Positions 6,870 through 14,990 of a stretch of DNA of 24,705 bases are shown here, piece after piece (the first letter of the stretch is position 1; each line of letters starts with the position of its first letter). Source of the DNA: CAZTAR01 sp043813895 (lineage in GTDB: Bacteria; Planctomycetota; Phycisphaerae; UBA1845; UTPLA1); assembly GCA_043813895.1 (NCBI GenBank), contig JBDRKQ010000231.1:1-24705 (forward strand), written 5' to 3'. The notes below the pieces were generated by a model. It saw nothing but the letters and a program-made list of their open reading frames with translations. It made no database searches and was not told where the DNA came from. The position numbers and the translations under genes were made by a program.

Positions 6870-6925
6870 GCCGGCTCGGTGGGGGATTGTGCAATTGCAT
6901 GGTGTGTACGAGGCGTGAGACGCTG

Positions 6926-7894
6926 ATGATCCGAGTACAGAACTTAACGAAGTTGTTCGGCGCCATCCGGGCGGTTGACGGAATCTCCTTCACGATTGAG
7001 AAGGGAGAGATTGTCGGATTCCTGGGGCCGAACGGGGCGGGCAAGACAACGACCCTGCGTATTCTGACGTGCTACATGCCGGCGACGGGCGGTTCGGCAT
7101 CGATCGCGGAGCACGACGTGTTCAGAGAGTCGATGGCGGTCCGGCGCGTTGTGGGCTACCTGCCGGAGAACGCGCCGCTGGACGTCCACATGCGGACGCG
7201 GGAGTACCTGAACTTCCGCGGGAAGATCCGAGGGCTGGACCGGTCCGGCCGTGAGAGCGCGGTCAAACGGGTGACGGACCTGTGCTGGCTGGGGGACTTT
7301 ATCGACCGGCCGATCGGGCACCTCAGCAAGGGCATGCGGCAACGCGTGGGCCTGGCGGACGCGCTGCTGCACGATCCGATGGTGCTGATCCTGGACGAGC
7401 CGACGGTGGGACTGGACCCGACGCAGATTCGTGAGACGCGAAACTTGATCCGCGAGCTTGCCAAACGCCACACGGTGCTGCTGTCGAGCCACATCCTGCC
7501 CGAGGTGGAGGCGATGTGCGAGCGGACGATGATCATTGCCGACGGGAAGATCGTCGCTTCCGGCTCGCCCAACGAATTGAAAGAACGAATCCGCGGCGGC
7601 TCGAAACTGATCGCGGAGATCTCGGGCCCCGAAGGCGAAGTGAAGCAGGCCGTATCGGGCGTCGCGGGCGTGAGCAAGGTGCAGGCCGAGACCGACAACG
7701 GCTGGCAGCGGCTTCTGATCGAGACGAAGAGCGGCAAGGACCCGCGCGAGGAGGTCTTCAAGCTGGTGAAAGGCAAGGGCTGGTCATTGCGGGAGCTTCG
7801 GCTCGAGGTGGGGAGCCTCGAGGAATTCTTCGTGCAGATCACGGCCCGGCAGATGCACAAACAGCGTGAAACCAAACGGGAGGTGCGGTCATGA
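6926..7894 (+). CDS. ABC transporter ATP-binding protein, GldA-like
   Basis: A 322-residue ATPase that powers the adjoining membrane subunits. Motifs: Walker A GPNGAGKTT (34-42), Q-loop region GYLPENAPL (77-85) as in GldA/NosF-type ATPases, signature LSKGM (133-137, a variant of LSGGQ), Walker B VLILDEP (153-159) and H-loop histidine H189. Residues beyond about 220 form the C-terminal accessory domain of this subfamily. Length is normal for GldA relatives. ATG 6926 begins the conserved N-terminus; the ribosome site is poor. The stop overlaps the permease start by four bases (ATGA). In Bacteroidota GldA/F/G serve gliding; in Planctomycetota the same trio is widespread and its substrate is not established. 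Confidence 0.94.
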   Translation: MIRVQNLTKLFGAIRAVDGISFTIEKGEIVGFLGPNGAGKTTTLRILTCYMPATGGSASIAEHDVFRESMAVRRVVGYLPENAPLDVHMRTREYLNFRGKIRGLDRSGRESAVKRVTDLCWLGDFIDRPIGHLSKGMRQRVGLADALLHDPMVLILDEPTVGLDPTQIRETRNLIRELAKRHTVLLSSHILPEVEAMCERTMIIADGKIVASGSPNELKERIRGGSKLIAEISGPEGEVKQAVSGVAGVSKVQAETDNGWQRLLIETKSGKDPREEVFKLVKGKGWSLRELRLEVGSLEEFFVQITARQMHKQRETKREVRS

Positions 7895-8610
7895 TGCGAA
7901 AGGTGGCGGCACTGACTCAGCGTGAACTGTCGGCGAACTTTCTGTCGCCCGTCGCGTATATCGTGGCGGCGGTGTTTCTCGTGGCGACGGGCTATCTGTT
8001 CATGACGAACACGCTGGTGGAAGGCGCGGCGGCGTCGGTGCGTCCGCTGTTGGACAGCATGGCGTGGCTGCTCGTGTTCGCGATTCCACTACTGACGATG
8101 CGCGTGCTGTCGGACGAGTTTGCGACGGGCACGATCGAGACGTTGATGACGGCGCCGGTGAGCGATGCGCATGTCGTTCTTGGAAAATTCCTGGGTGTGT
8201 TCCTGTTCTACGCGGTGCTGCTGGTCATGACGCTCGTACACGTCGGGCTGTTGCTCGCGTACGGCGCGACGGACGTGGGCGTGGTGCTCTACGGTTATCT
8301 CGGCATGTTGCTGCTGGGCTCGCTCTACGTGTCCGCGGGGGTTTTTGCCAGCGCGCTGACACGGCACCAGTTGTTGGCGGCGATCGTCGGGATGGGGCTT
8401 CTGAGCTTGTTCACGCTAATCGTGGATTGGTTCGCGGCCTGGAAGGGCGGCGCCTGGCGGACCGTGCTGAGCTACGTGAACATCCTCCATCACTTCGAGG
8501 ATTTCAGTAAAGGGATATTCGACACGAAGGCAGTGGTGTTTTTCGTCAGCGGCACACTGTTCTTCCTCTTTCTGGCAGTCAAGGCATTGGAGTCAAAGCG
8601 ATGGCGGTAG
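7891..8610 (+). CDS. ABC-2 type permease, GldF-like
   Basis: A 239-residue integral membrane subunit with six predicted helices (about 20-40, 58-75, 97-125, 130-155, 160-182 and 210-230). The segment DEFATGTIETLMTAPVS after helix 2 is the typical coupling region of ABC-2 permeases such as GldF and NosY. GGGAGG at 7878-7883 lies 7 bases upstream of ATG 7891, inside the ATPase gene. It overlaps the preceding gene by 4 bases and the next by 10, so the three are almost certainly co-translated as one complex. Confidence 0.93.
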   Translation: MMRKVAALTQRELSANFLSPVAYIVAAVFLVATGYLFMTNTLVEGAAASVRPLLDSMAWLLVFAIPLLTMRVLSDEFATGTIETLMTAPVSDAHVVLGKFLGVFLFYAVLLVMTLVHVGLLLAYGATDVGVVLYGYLGMLLLGSLYVSAGVFASALTRHQLLAAIVGMGLLSLFTLIVDWFAAWKGGAWRTVLSYVNILHHFEDFSKGIFDTKAVVFFVSGTLFFLFLAVKALESKRWR

Positions 8611-11306
8611 GGCCAAGCGAAAAGCAGGCGGAGTCGGCATCCTCGGGCCGGCGGTTCGCGATCGGCACGAACGTGGCGATTTCGATCGTCGCGGCGGCGC
8701 TGCTCATCGTGGCGGTGAACTGGTTCTGCTCACTGAAGCACGTTCGGAAAGATCTGGCGAGCTACGGCAATTACGGTTTGAGTGATCGGACGAAGCGGAT
8801 CGTCGAGAGCTGCGACGAGGAGACTCGGATCTCCGTCGTGTACCCGCCGGATGAGGAGGACCCGAAGCAGGCCGAATACGTTGAGCGGTTGCAGGACTAC
8901 TGCGACGAGCTCGAGCGCCACGCGCCGGAGCGGGTCTCGGTGGCGTACATCACGACGGACAGCCAGCGCGAGAAGCTGGTGTCTCGGATCAGCACGACCT
9001 TCGGCGGCGAGGCGACGCAACACAAAGAGGCGCTGGAGTCGTTCGTACGTCTGGAGGAGGAGTTGGCGGCAAGCCTGACGCAACTGCTCGAATCGGCGAA
9101 CGGCTTGATGTCGGGCGATTCCTGGCTGGGGGATTTTCCCCTGTTCGCCAACATTGCGTCCCTCCTTCGCAGCGACCTCGATAACTTGCAGAAGACAAAG
9201 GAGGAGATCGTGCAACTCACGCCAGCAGGCGGTATTCCGAAGTACGCGGAAGCCACCGGCCTCGCGCAGGAACGCGTAAAGGACCTGAAGGAGCACTTCA
9301 ACCTTATCAGCGAACGGCTGCGCGACTTGGCGTCGCTCGCCGCGGAAACGAGCGCGGCAGCCAAGGAATCGCAGTACATTGCCATGCTGCGGGAGGTGGC
9401 CGTCGAGCCGACAAACCTCGTGCAGTCTCTTCGTGCGCTGGTCGGCGAGGAAGGCGCAGCGGCTCCCCCCGATGTATCGGCCGCGTTGAAGCAGTTCGCC
9501 GACCAGAGTGTACAGGTCAGTCGTGCATTGGAAGCGTTGGTCCGTCGGGTGGATACGTTCGCCCGCAAGTTCCCGATGGTGAAGCAGCATCCGAACTGGT
9601 CGGCCCAGGCCCGCATGGGCCCGATCATGACGCGCGTCGAAGTGGCGGACGTGTTGCACCAGGCGGGTAAGACCCTGGAGAACTCGCGTCTTGTGATTCT
9701 GGGCGTCATCGACTCCGGGGATCAGGAAGAGTTGGAGCAAGCGATCGCGAGTGCCCGCCGAGATGTGGCTGTGCTGGAGCAAAACGCGACGGTTTGCGAG
9801 CAACTCCTGACCGAACTGGCTGCCAGGTTGGAAAGCGTGGATCAGGCGTCGCAGGCCGTGCTCACTGCGGCGGAAGCCGGCACGCTCTTTGGCGACAAGA
9901 TCACGGCGATCGAGTCGGTGGAGAAGGCGATCGGCGAACTACCGGAGTTGAAGCTCGGATCCGTCGCCGACCAGTTGAAAGAGGACAACGCGGTCGTGGT
10001 GGAGACGGGCGACCGAATCCGCGTTGTGAACTTCGGCGAGATGTTCCCCGTTCGGGAGAGTGTCGGCGGCCCGGCAGGCCGAGGCGAAGGGCTGGGACGA
10101 AGCTTCAACGGTGACAGCGCGTTGTCATCCTCGATTCTCGCTCTTTCCCGCGAAGCGCCGTTTGCGACTGTGGTGCTGACGTTCTTCGAGCCGCCGCCGC
10201 CACAGCAGCGCAGCCCGTTCATGCCCCCGCCGCCGCAGAGTTGGATACCGTCTCGCGGATTGTCTGAAATCCGGCAGCGTTTGGATTCCGCGAACTTCAC
10301 GGTCATCGATTGGAATCTGGCCACGACGAAGGATGCACCGCCGATTGAGGAGGGCACCGAAGCGGTCTATGTCGTTTTGCCGCCACCGCCGCCGGCAGCG
10401 CCCAATCCGTTCGGCGGTCAGACTCCGCAGGACCAGGTGTTCGGCGATGCACAGCGTCAGGCCGTCCGCGATCTACTGGACGCCGACGCGCGGATGTTGT
10501 TCCTCGCGACGTGGGAGGTTCGCCAGGGCGGCGGGATGATGGGCGGCCCGATGATGACGCCGCCGTACGGATACGGCCCGATCCTCGAACAGGACTGGGG
10601 GCTGAAGATAGACAACAGAACGCGGATTACGTGGGTTAAGCCCGATGTGGAAAAGGCCAACAGCTTCTTCATCGCCCCGCGGATGTTCATGCACATGCCG
10701 GTGGGCGGGTTTACGGGCGCTGCGATCGGGCAGCCACTGCGAGGCACGCGCTTCCTGATCAACGACGCTTGTCCGATCGAGACGGTGAAAGAGCCGCCGG
10801 CAGGCGTGACCACGGAAGTGGTCCTCCGAATCCCCCACAAGGAAAACTACGTCGGCGCGAGCATTTCGGACCTCATCCAGATCATTGATGAAGTGCGGTA
10901 CCAGCGGGGCAACGGCACGGTGACACTCCCGCAACCCCCCAGGCTGGGCCCCTTCGACGTCATGGTCACCGCAGAGCGGCGCGACGGGGAGGCGAGCAAG
11001 GGGCGAATCGTCGTGATGGGATTCGGCACGAGCGTCAGCGACGGTTATCTGATGAACCCAGTCATGGCCGGTGGAGATACGCTTCGCTTCGATCCGGAAC
11101 CGACGGAGAACGTCGATCTCTTCGTGAATGCGTTGTACTGGCTGAGCGGACATCCGGAATGGATCGCTCGTGGACCGGTTCCCGTGCCGCGCGTGGAGCC
11201 GATCCCATCGAGTCAGTTGACGGCGATTCGCGTATTCGTTTCAGTCATCTGGCCGGTGGCGGTTCTGGTGCCGGGCGTCGTGTTCTGGTACATCCGCCGG
11301 AAGTAG
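8601..11306 (+). CDS. Large GldG-like ABC transporter auxiliary subunit
   Basis: 901 residues, well above the roughly 500-600 usual for GldG. A helix at about 23-42 anchors the N-terminus and a second at the extreme C-terminus (VFVSVIWPVAVLVPGVVFWY) ends in RRK, so most of the protein is periplasmic. Residues 63-120 (RTKRIVESCDEETRISVVYP onward) match the start of the GldG/ABC auxiliary domain. A long Leu/Glu/Ala-rich helical insertion follows (about 125-465), then two proline-rich stretches (PPPPQQRSPFMPPPPQ and PPPPPAAPNPFGG) and a Met/Gly patch (GGGMMGGPMMTPPYGYG) within the auxiliary region. ATG 8601 has GGAG 8 bases upstream. The stop codon TAG lies in a family A palindrome. Confidence 0.85.
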   Translation: MAVGPSEKQAESASSGRRFAIGTNVAISIVAAALLIVAVNWFCSLKHVRKDLASYGNYGLSDRTKRIVESCDEETRISVVYPPDEEDPKQAEYVERLQDYCDELERHAPERVSVAYITTDSQREKLVSRISTTFGGEATQHKEALESFVRLEEELAASLTQLLESANGLMSGDSWLGDFPLFANIASLLRSDLDNLQKTKEEIVQLTPAGGIPKYAEATGLAQERVKDLKEHFNLISERLRDLASLAAETSAAAKESQYIAMLREVAVEPTNLVQSLRALVGEEGAAAPPDVSAALKQFADQSVQVSRALEALVRRVDTFARKFPMVKQHPNWSAQARMGPIMTRVEVADVLHQAGKTLENSRLVILGVIDSGDQEELEQAIASARRDVAVLEQNATVCEQLLTELAARLESVDQASQAVLTAAEAGTLFGDKITAIESVEKAIGELPELKLGSVADQLKEDNAVVVETGDRIRVVNFGEMFPVRESVGGPAGRGEGLGRSFNGDSALSSSILALSREAPFATVVLTFFEPPPPQQRSPFMPPPPQSWIPSRGLSEIRQRLDSANFTVIDWNLATTKDAPPIEEGTEAVYVVLPPPPPAAPNPFGGQTPQDQVFGDAQRQAVRDLLDADARMLFLATWEVRQGGGMMGGPMMTPPYGYGPILEQDWGLKIDNRTRITWVKPDVEKANSFFIAPRMFMHMPVGGFTGAAIGQPLRGTRFLINDACPIETVKEPPAGVTTEVVLRIPHKENYVGASISDLIQIIDEVRYQRGNGTVTLPQPPRLGPFDVMVTAERRDGEASKGRIVVMGFGTSVSDGYLMNPVMAGGDTLRFDPEPTENVDLFVNALYWLSGHPEWIARGPVPVPRVEPIPSSQLTAIRVFVSVIWPVAVLVPGVVFWYIRRK

Positions 11307-11386
11307 CGTCGGCCCCCTGTGGCCGATGTGAAATGAGAGTCGGCGCTGGTGCACGATCTGGGTCGCCCACAGGGGGGCGACGCTAC
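11303..11386. repeat. Family A palindromic element, copy 1
   Basis: The left arm 11303-11322 starts GTAGCGTCGGCCCCCTGTGG. The right arm 11367-11386 is its reverse complement with one mismatch. The spacer is about 44 bases. The stop of the GldG-like gene is the TAG of the left arm. Confidence 0.85.
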
Positions 11387-11419
11387 ACGCAGAACATGCA
11401 CGATGCCTGTGTCAGAGGC

Positions 11420-11534
11420 TAGAGCGGTATTCGAAAGAGCGTAGCGGCCGACCCCCGTGTCGGCCGTCGATTACCAAATGGTTTGCCCCGGCCGACAGGG
11501 GCGTCGGCCGCTACAGGGGCGTGCAAACGCTCTA
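11420..11534. repeat. Family A palindromic element, copy 2
   Basis: Arms at 11441-11465 (starting GTAGCGGCCGAC) and 11490-11514 are reverse complements at 23 of 25 positions around a 24-base loop. An outer pair TAGAGCG (11420-11426) / CGCTCTA (11528-11534) frames the element. It sits between the GldG-like and DUF4340 genes. Confidence 0.85.
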
Positions 11535-11580
11535 ACATGAGATGCTCTCGTGTCAGGAATGAGGAAGACGGGACAGCACG

Positions 11581-13884
11581 ATGAATCCTAGGACGACAAT
11601 CGTTTTGATTGTGGCGTTGGCCGTGGCGGTAATCGGTGTCTGGTGGGCGCAGTCCTCGGCATCGAAGGACGAGGGTATGCCTTCGGACCTGGGTCCGCGC
11701 TCGCTATTGGATCCGGCACTAGGTGATCTCGCCGGTTTCGAGATCAAGGCCGGTACGAGGCCGGCACTGGTCTTCGAGATGCGGGACGACAAATGGCGGA
11801 TGACCTCGCCCGTCTCCTGGCCCGCGGAACACAACAATGTCAATGCCGATGCGAACCTCATCAAGCGGCTGAGGTACGTCAAGGCTTATCCGCCGGACGA
11901 TCCGGACCGGCCCACGCCCGAGATGACGTCGCTGGACAAGCCGCTGAAGATCGTGAAGCTGACGGACACCGAGGACAACGCCTGCGTCGTGAAGATCGGT
12001 TCTCTGCAGAAGCTCTCGAAGAAGACCTACGTGCAGTTGGAGGGAGACGAGGCGGTCTACCTGATCGATGCGGACTTGAACGGCGAGATGCGCAAGGGGC
12101 TGTCGGACTATCGCGGCAAGCTCGTGGCGGGTATCGACCAGGCAGAGGCGGCGAGAATCTCGGTGACGGGTGAGTGTCAATACACGCTGGTCAAGACGGA
12201 CGGCAAGTGGCGGCTGGACGCGCCGGTGAAGGGGCGGGCGGATGCGTCCAAGGTGCAGGACATGGTGCGGTCGTTGTCAAACCTGCAAGTTGAGAGGTTT
12301 GTTGACGACGCCCCACAGAGCCTGCGCCCGTTCGGTCTCGAGCCGCCGCGGTTGCGGATTGTCGTCGAACGCGAGAAGGCGCCCGAGGATGAAGGCCCCC
12401 CTTCGCCGGACCAAGAGCCCGAATACGAGCGCCTCACGGGCGTGGCGATCGGCGGTAAGGCAAACGACGAAGTGTTTGCCAAGATCGACGACGCGGCGAA
12501 TTCCGCGGTGTTCCAGGTAAAGCAGGCAGGGCTGTCACAGATCGAGATGACTCTCAACGATCTCCGTGACAAGAAGATCACATCCGCCGGTACGAATCGA
12601 GCCCAAAAGATCGTCGTCACGACGGATGCGGATACAATTGAGCTGGCAAAGCTCGGGGGCAGGTGGTCCATCACATCGGGCGTGGAGGGCGACGCGACCT
12701 CGCAGGCGGAATTCGCCGCCGTGGACCAGTTGCTCAAGGCCGTCCGCGATCTCGACGCGATCGCGTTCGAGACGACAGACCTGCCCACACACGGATTCGA
12801 CAATCCCCGCGCGACGATCGAATTGACCGCCGAGGGTCAGTTGCCGGTCACGCTGACGGTCGGCGCGCTCACGCCGAGCAAGACGGGCGCATACATCCGA
12901 AACGAGCAGGAAGGCTTCGTTGCGGTCGTGAAGGCAGACGCGGCGGATGCTCTCGTGGTCAAACCGACGGCGTTCTGGAGCCGCGACCTGCTGAAGTTCT
13001 CGAGGGCATGGGCATCGAACCTGAGCGTGGCGCGAGTCGAGAAGCAGTGCGAGGTCGCGCGCGAAGGCGGCGTTTGGCGGTTCACATCGCCGGTGCAAGC
13101 CAAGGCCGAGATCGCTGCGGTCAACAACATCCTGAGCGACTTGTCAAACCTGCGAGGCCGCCGGGTTGTCGGCAAGGCCGACGAAGCGGCACGGTACGGA
13201 CTCCAGACGCCAGCCGTCCGGGCAACGATCACGGTGGAGTCCCCGCCGAAGCCGAAGACCGCCACATCACAACCGAGCAGCGCATCTGCCAGCGCGCCGG
13301 CGACCGCGCCGGCCGAGACGGTTGAAGACAAACCGGGACCGCCGGTTGTATACACGGTGTTGCTCAGTCGGCACGACGGTCAGGTGTATGCCATGCTCGA
13401 TGGCGGCGCGACCATCTGCGAGGTGGACGCCAAGATTCTGGAGGATCTGGAGGCCGAGCTGCTCGACACGCTGATTGCGCCCGTGCAGTCGGACGAAGTC
13501 ATCCGGTTGGCATGCCGAGGTGACACGAAGTTCACATTTGAAAAGGACGACGATGAGTGGCGCCTCGAGGGCGAACCCAGTTTCCAGACGGACGGAGCGA
13601 AGATCAAGACGGCGCTTACTGCGATTCAGAATCTCCAGGCGGATCGGTACGTTCGCTACAGCGGCGCCGATCCTGCGGAGTTCGGTCTGGAACAACCCGC
13701 GATCGTCGTGGAAGTGCAGACGACCTCGGGCGATGTGGTCAGCCTGCTGATTTCGTCACGCGGCCCGGAAGCGGGCGGCCAATACGCATCGACTTCCACG
13801 ACGCCGGACCGTGTGTTCGTCCTGAAGGCCGCAGACGTGGCGACCTTCAGAAAGCAGGTGCAGGACTTCCACAAGGGAGGCTAG
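11581..13884 (+). CDS. DUF4340-domain protein, membrane anchored
   Basis: 767 residues with one N-terminal helix (TTIVLIVALAVAVIGVWWA) and the rest predicted outside the cytoplasm. The body is a series of repeated modules with the pattern 'W--T-P---KAD---V---L--L-----R' (for example DKWRMTSPVSWPAEHNNVNA, GKWRLDAPVKGRADASKVQD, GVWRFTSPVQAKAEIAAVNN and DEWRLEGEPSFQTDGAKIK), which is how DUF4340 appears. A low-complexity Ala/Ser/Thr/Pro stretch (about 560-585) separates late modules. DUF4340 genes commonly follow GldG-like genes, so a structural role in the same envelope complex is likely. The function is unknown. GGGA at 11570-11573 precedes ATG 11581. Confidence 0.85.
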   Translation: MNPRTTIVLIVALAVAVIGVWWAQSSASKDEGMPSDLGPRSLLDPALGDLAGFEIKAGTRPALVFEMRDDKWRMTSPVSWPAEHNNVNADANLIKRLRYVKAYPPDDPDRPTPEMTSLDKPLKIVKLTDTEDNACVVKIGSLQKLSKKTYVQLEGDEAVYLIDADLNGEMRKGLSDYRGKLVAGIDQAEAARISVTGECQYTLVKTDGKWRLDAPVKGRADASKVQDMVRSLSNLQVERFVDDAPQSLRPFGLEPPRLRIVVEREKAPEDEGPPSPDQEPEYERLTGVAIGGKANDEVFAKIDDAANSAVFQVKQAGLSQIEMTLNDLRDKKITSAGTNRAQKIVVTTDADTIELAKLGGRWSITSGVEGDATSQAEFAAVDQLLKAVRDLDAIAFETTDLPTHGFDNPRATIELTAEGQLPVTLTVGALTPSKTGAYIRNEQEGFVAVVKADAADALVVKPTAFWSRDLLKFSRAWASNLSVARVEKQCEVAREGGVWRFTSPVQAKAEIAAVNNILSDLSNLRGRRVVGKADEAARYGLQTPAVRATITVESPPKPKTATSQPSSASASAPATAPAETVEDKPGPPVVYTVLLSRHDGQVYAMLDGGATICEVDAKILEDLEAELLDTLIAPVQSDEVIRLACRGDTKFTFEKDDDEWRLEGEPSFQTDGAKIKTALTAIQNLQADRYVRYSGADPAEFGLEQPAIVVEVQTTSGDVVSLLISSRGPEAGGQYASTSTTPDRVFVLKAADVATFRKQVQDFHKGG

Positions 13885-13902
13885 CGCGACCGGACGAACG
13901 CC

Positions 13903-14060
13903 GTAGAATCCGACCCCCGCGTCGGACGAAACATTCAGAGCCGCGCGCGTCAGCAAGCGATTCCCACTGGACTCGGGCAGGCCGACACACTCGAGCGCTG
14001 ACCGCTCCCTGACAGTCGCGGCTCTGCTCTTTAACGGCCGACAGGGGCGTCGGTCTCCAC
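13903..14060. repeat. Family A palindromic element, copy 3, with nested inverted repeat
   Basis: The outer arms 13903-13925 (GTAGAATCCGACCCC onward) and 14038-14060 match as reverse complements at 17 of 23 positions. A second perfect pair, AGAGCCGCG (13937-13945) / CGCGGCTCT (14017-14025), is nested inside. The element fills most of the gap between the DUF4340 gene and the next membrane protein, and looks more worn than the other copies. Confidence 0.65.
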
Positions 14061-14094
14061 GGGCCAGGCTGGCCTCAGCAGGTGCGAGGACTAC

Positions 14095-14856
14095 ATGCGA
14101 ATAGAGAGTGGACCCACCGGTGAGCGCAAGATACGCACGTTGCTGATGCTGATCATGGTCGCGGCATTCAGCATCTGGTTTGCCTACGACGGTTTCATCG
14201 GCTATCCGGCGAAGAATTTCAAAGAGCACCTCGAACAACTGCCGACCGACTTGAGGGAGGAGGCCGCCCAGGCGCGAATCTACGAAAGCGTCACCGCGGG
14301 CACCCTGGAAGCGGCCGAGGCGGCGGCTGGCAAACTGGGCAAGCAGAAGCAGAAAGCGGCCCTGGAGGAGCTCTATGGCGGCCCTCCTTCGTATGAGACG
14401 CCGGACATGTGGTATTACTTCGGCCCTTGCTACCGCGTGGCCGTGACGTTGTCCCCGAGCAAGCCGCCCACCGTGATGGGCTCGGCGTCGGAAAAGACCC
14501 AGACGAGCATCCTATGGCAGAAGCTCCTCTCGTTGGTGCTGGGTGCGGCGGCGGCTCTACTGCTGCTGTTCTGGCTGCGCATTCTGCGAACGCGCCTCGT
14601 TCTGGACGATGCCGGCCTGACCTATCGCGGCAGAGGGCCGATTCGCTGGGACGATATGAAGGCGTTGCGCACCTCCGAGTTTGCGAAGAAGGGCTGGGTG
14701 GATCTCGTCTATGACGACCACGGTACGGAGCGATCACTCCGCCTGGACGAATACCACGTCTCGAAGTTCGACGCCGCGATCGATGCGATCTGCTCCAGGA
14801 AGGCGTTTGAGAACCCGCTGCCGGTCGACGAGGGGAAGGACAGGCCGCAAGACTGA
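14095..14856 (+). CDS. Two-helix membrane protein with a PH-like C-terminal domain
   Basis: 253 residues that I cannot assign to a named family with certainty. Helices lie at about 14-32 (LLMLIMVAAFSIWFAYDGF) and 144-161 (LLSLVLGAAAALLLLFW). The segment between them (about 40-140) is hydrophilic, Ala/Glu/Lys-rich and probably periplasmic. After helix 2, residues 165-245 (RLVLDDAGLTYRGRGPIRWD, then a beta-rich stretch) resemble the bacterial PH-like domain seen in other small membrane proteins: beta strands, an IRWDD turn and a closing helix. GAGGA lies 4 bases before ATG 14095. It follows the DUF4340 gene on the same strand and probably belongs to the same operon. Confidence 0.75.
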   Translation: MRIESGPTGERKIRTLLMLIMVAAFSIWFAYDGFIGYPAKNFKEHLEQLPTDLREEAAQARIYESVTAGTLEAAEAAAGKLGKQKQKAALEELYGGPPSYETPDMWYYFGPCYRVAVTLSPSKPPTVMGSASEKTQTSILWQKLLSLVLGAAAALLLLFWLRILRTRLVLDDAGLTYRGRGPIRWDDMKALRTSEFAKKGWVDLVYDDHGTERSLRLDEYHVSKFDAAIDAICSRKAFENPLPVDEGKDRPQD

Positions 14857-14865
14857 TCGCGGCTC

Positions 14866-14973
14866 TAGGGGCGTGCGCATATACAAACTGAACGAATGCC
14901 GAAGGGTGGTACGGGCGTCTCGCTCGTAGCCGCACGGGCAAGATGCCCGTACCACCCATATGAAATGTGCAAC
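14866..14973 (+). repeat. Family C repeat, copy 1
   Basis: About 108 bases, starting TAGGGGCGTGCGCAT and ending CATATGAAATGTGCAAC. It has an internal palindrome GGTGGTACGGGC (14905-14916) / GCCCGTACCACC (14945-14956). A near-identical copy in the opposite orientation lies at 22427-22552. It begins 9 bases after the stop of the preceding gene. Confidence 0.9.
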
Positions 14974-14990
14974 ATGTTTATACGCGAGTC

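Larger units (their letters stand above)
6043..6925. other. 883-nt repeat-rich gap without a supported gene
   Basis: No convincing protein is encoded. From left to right it holds the end of a family B repeat, two direct copies of ATTTGCCGGT (about 6131-6152), a 24-nt tandem array (6216-6374), a stretch with several T-runs (6386-6665) in which I recognise nothing, a promoter-like TTGACA site (6692-6720), and a 36-nt tandem repeat (6803-6869). Open frames across it mostly read the tandem repeat (LTHATRHV or VDPCHPSC) and lack protein-like sequence elsewhere. Confidence 0.6.
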
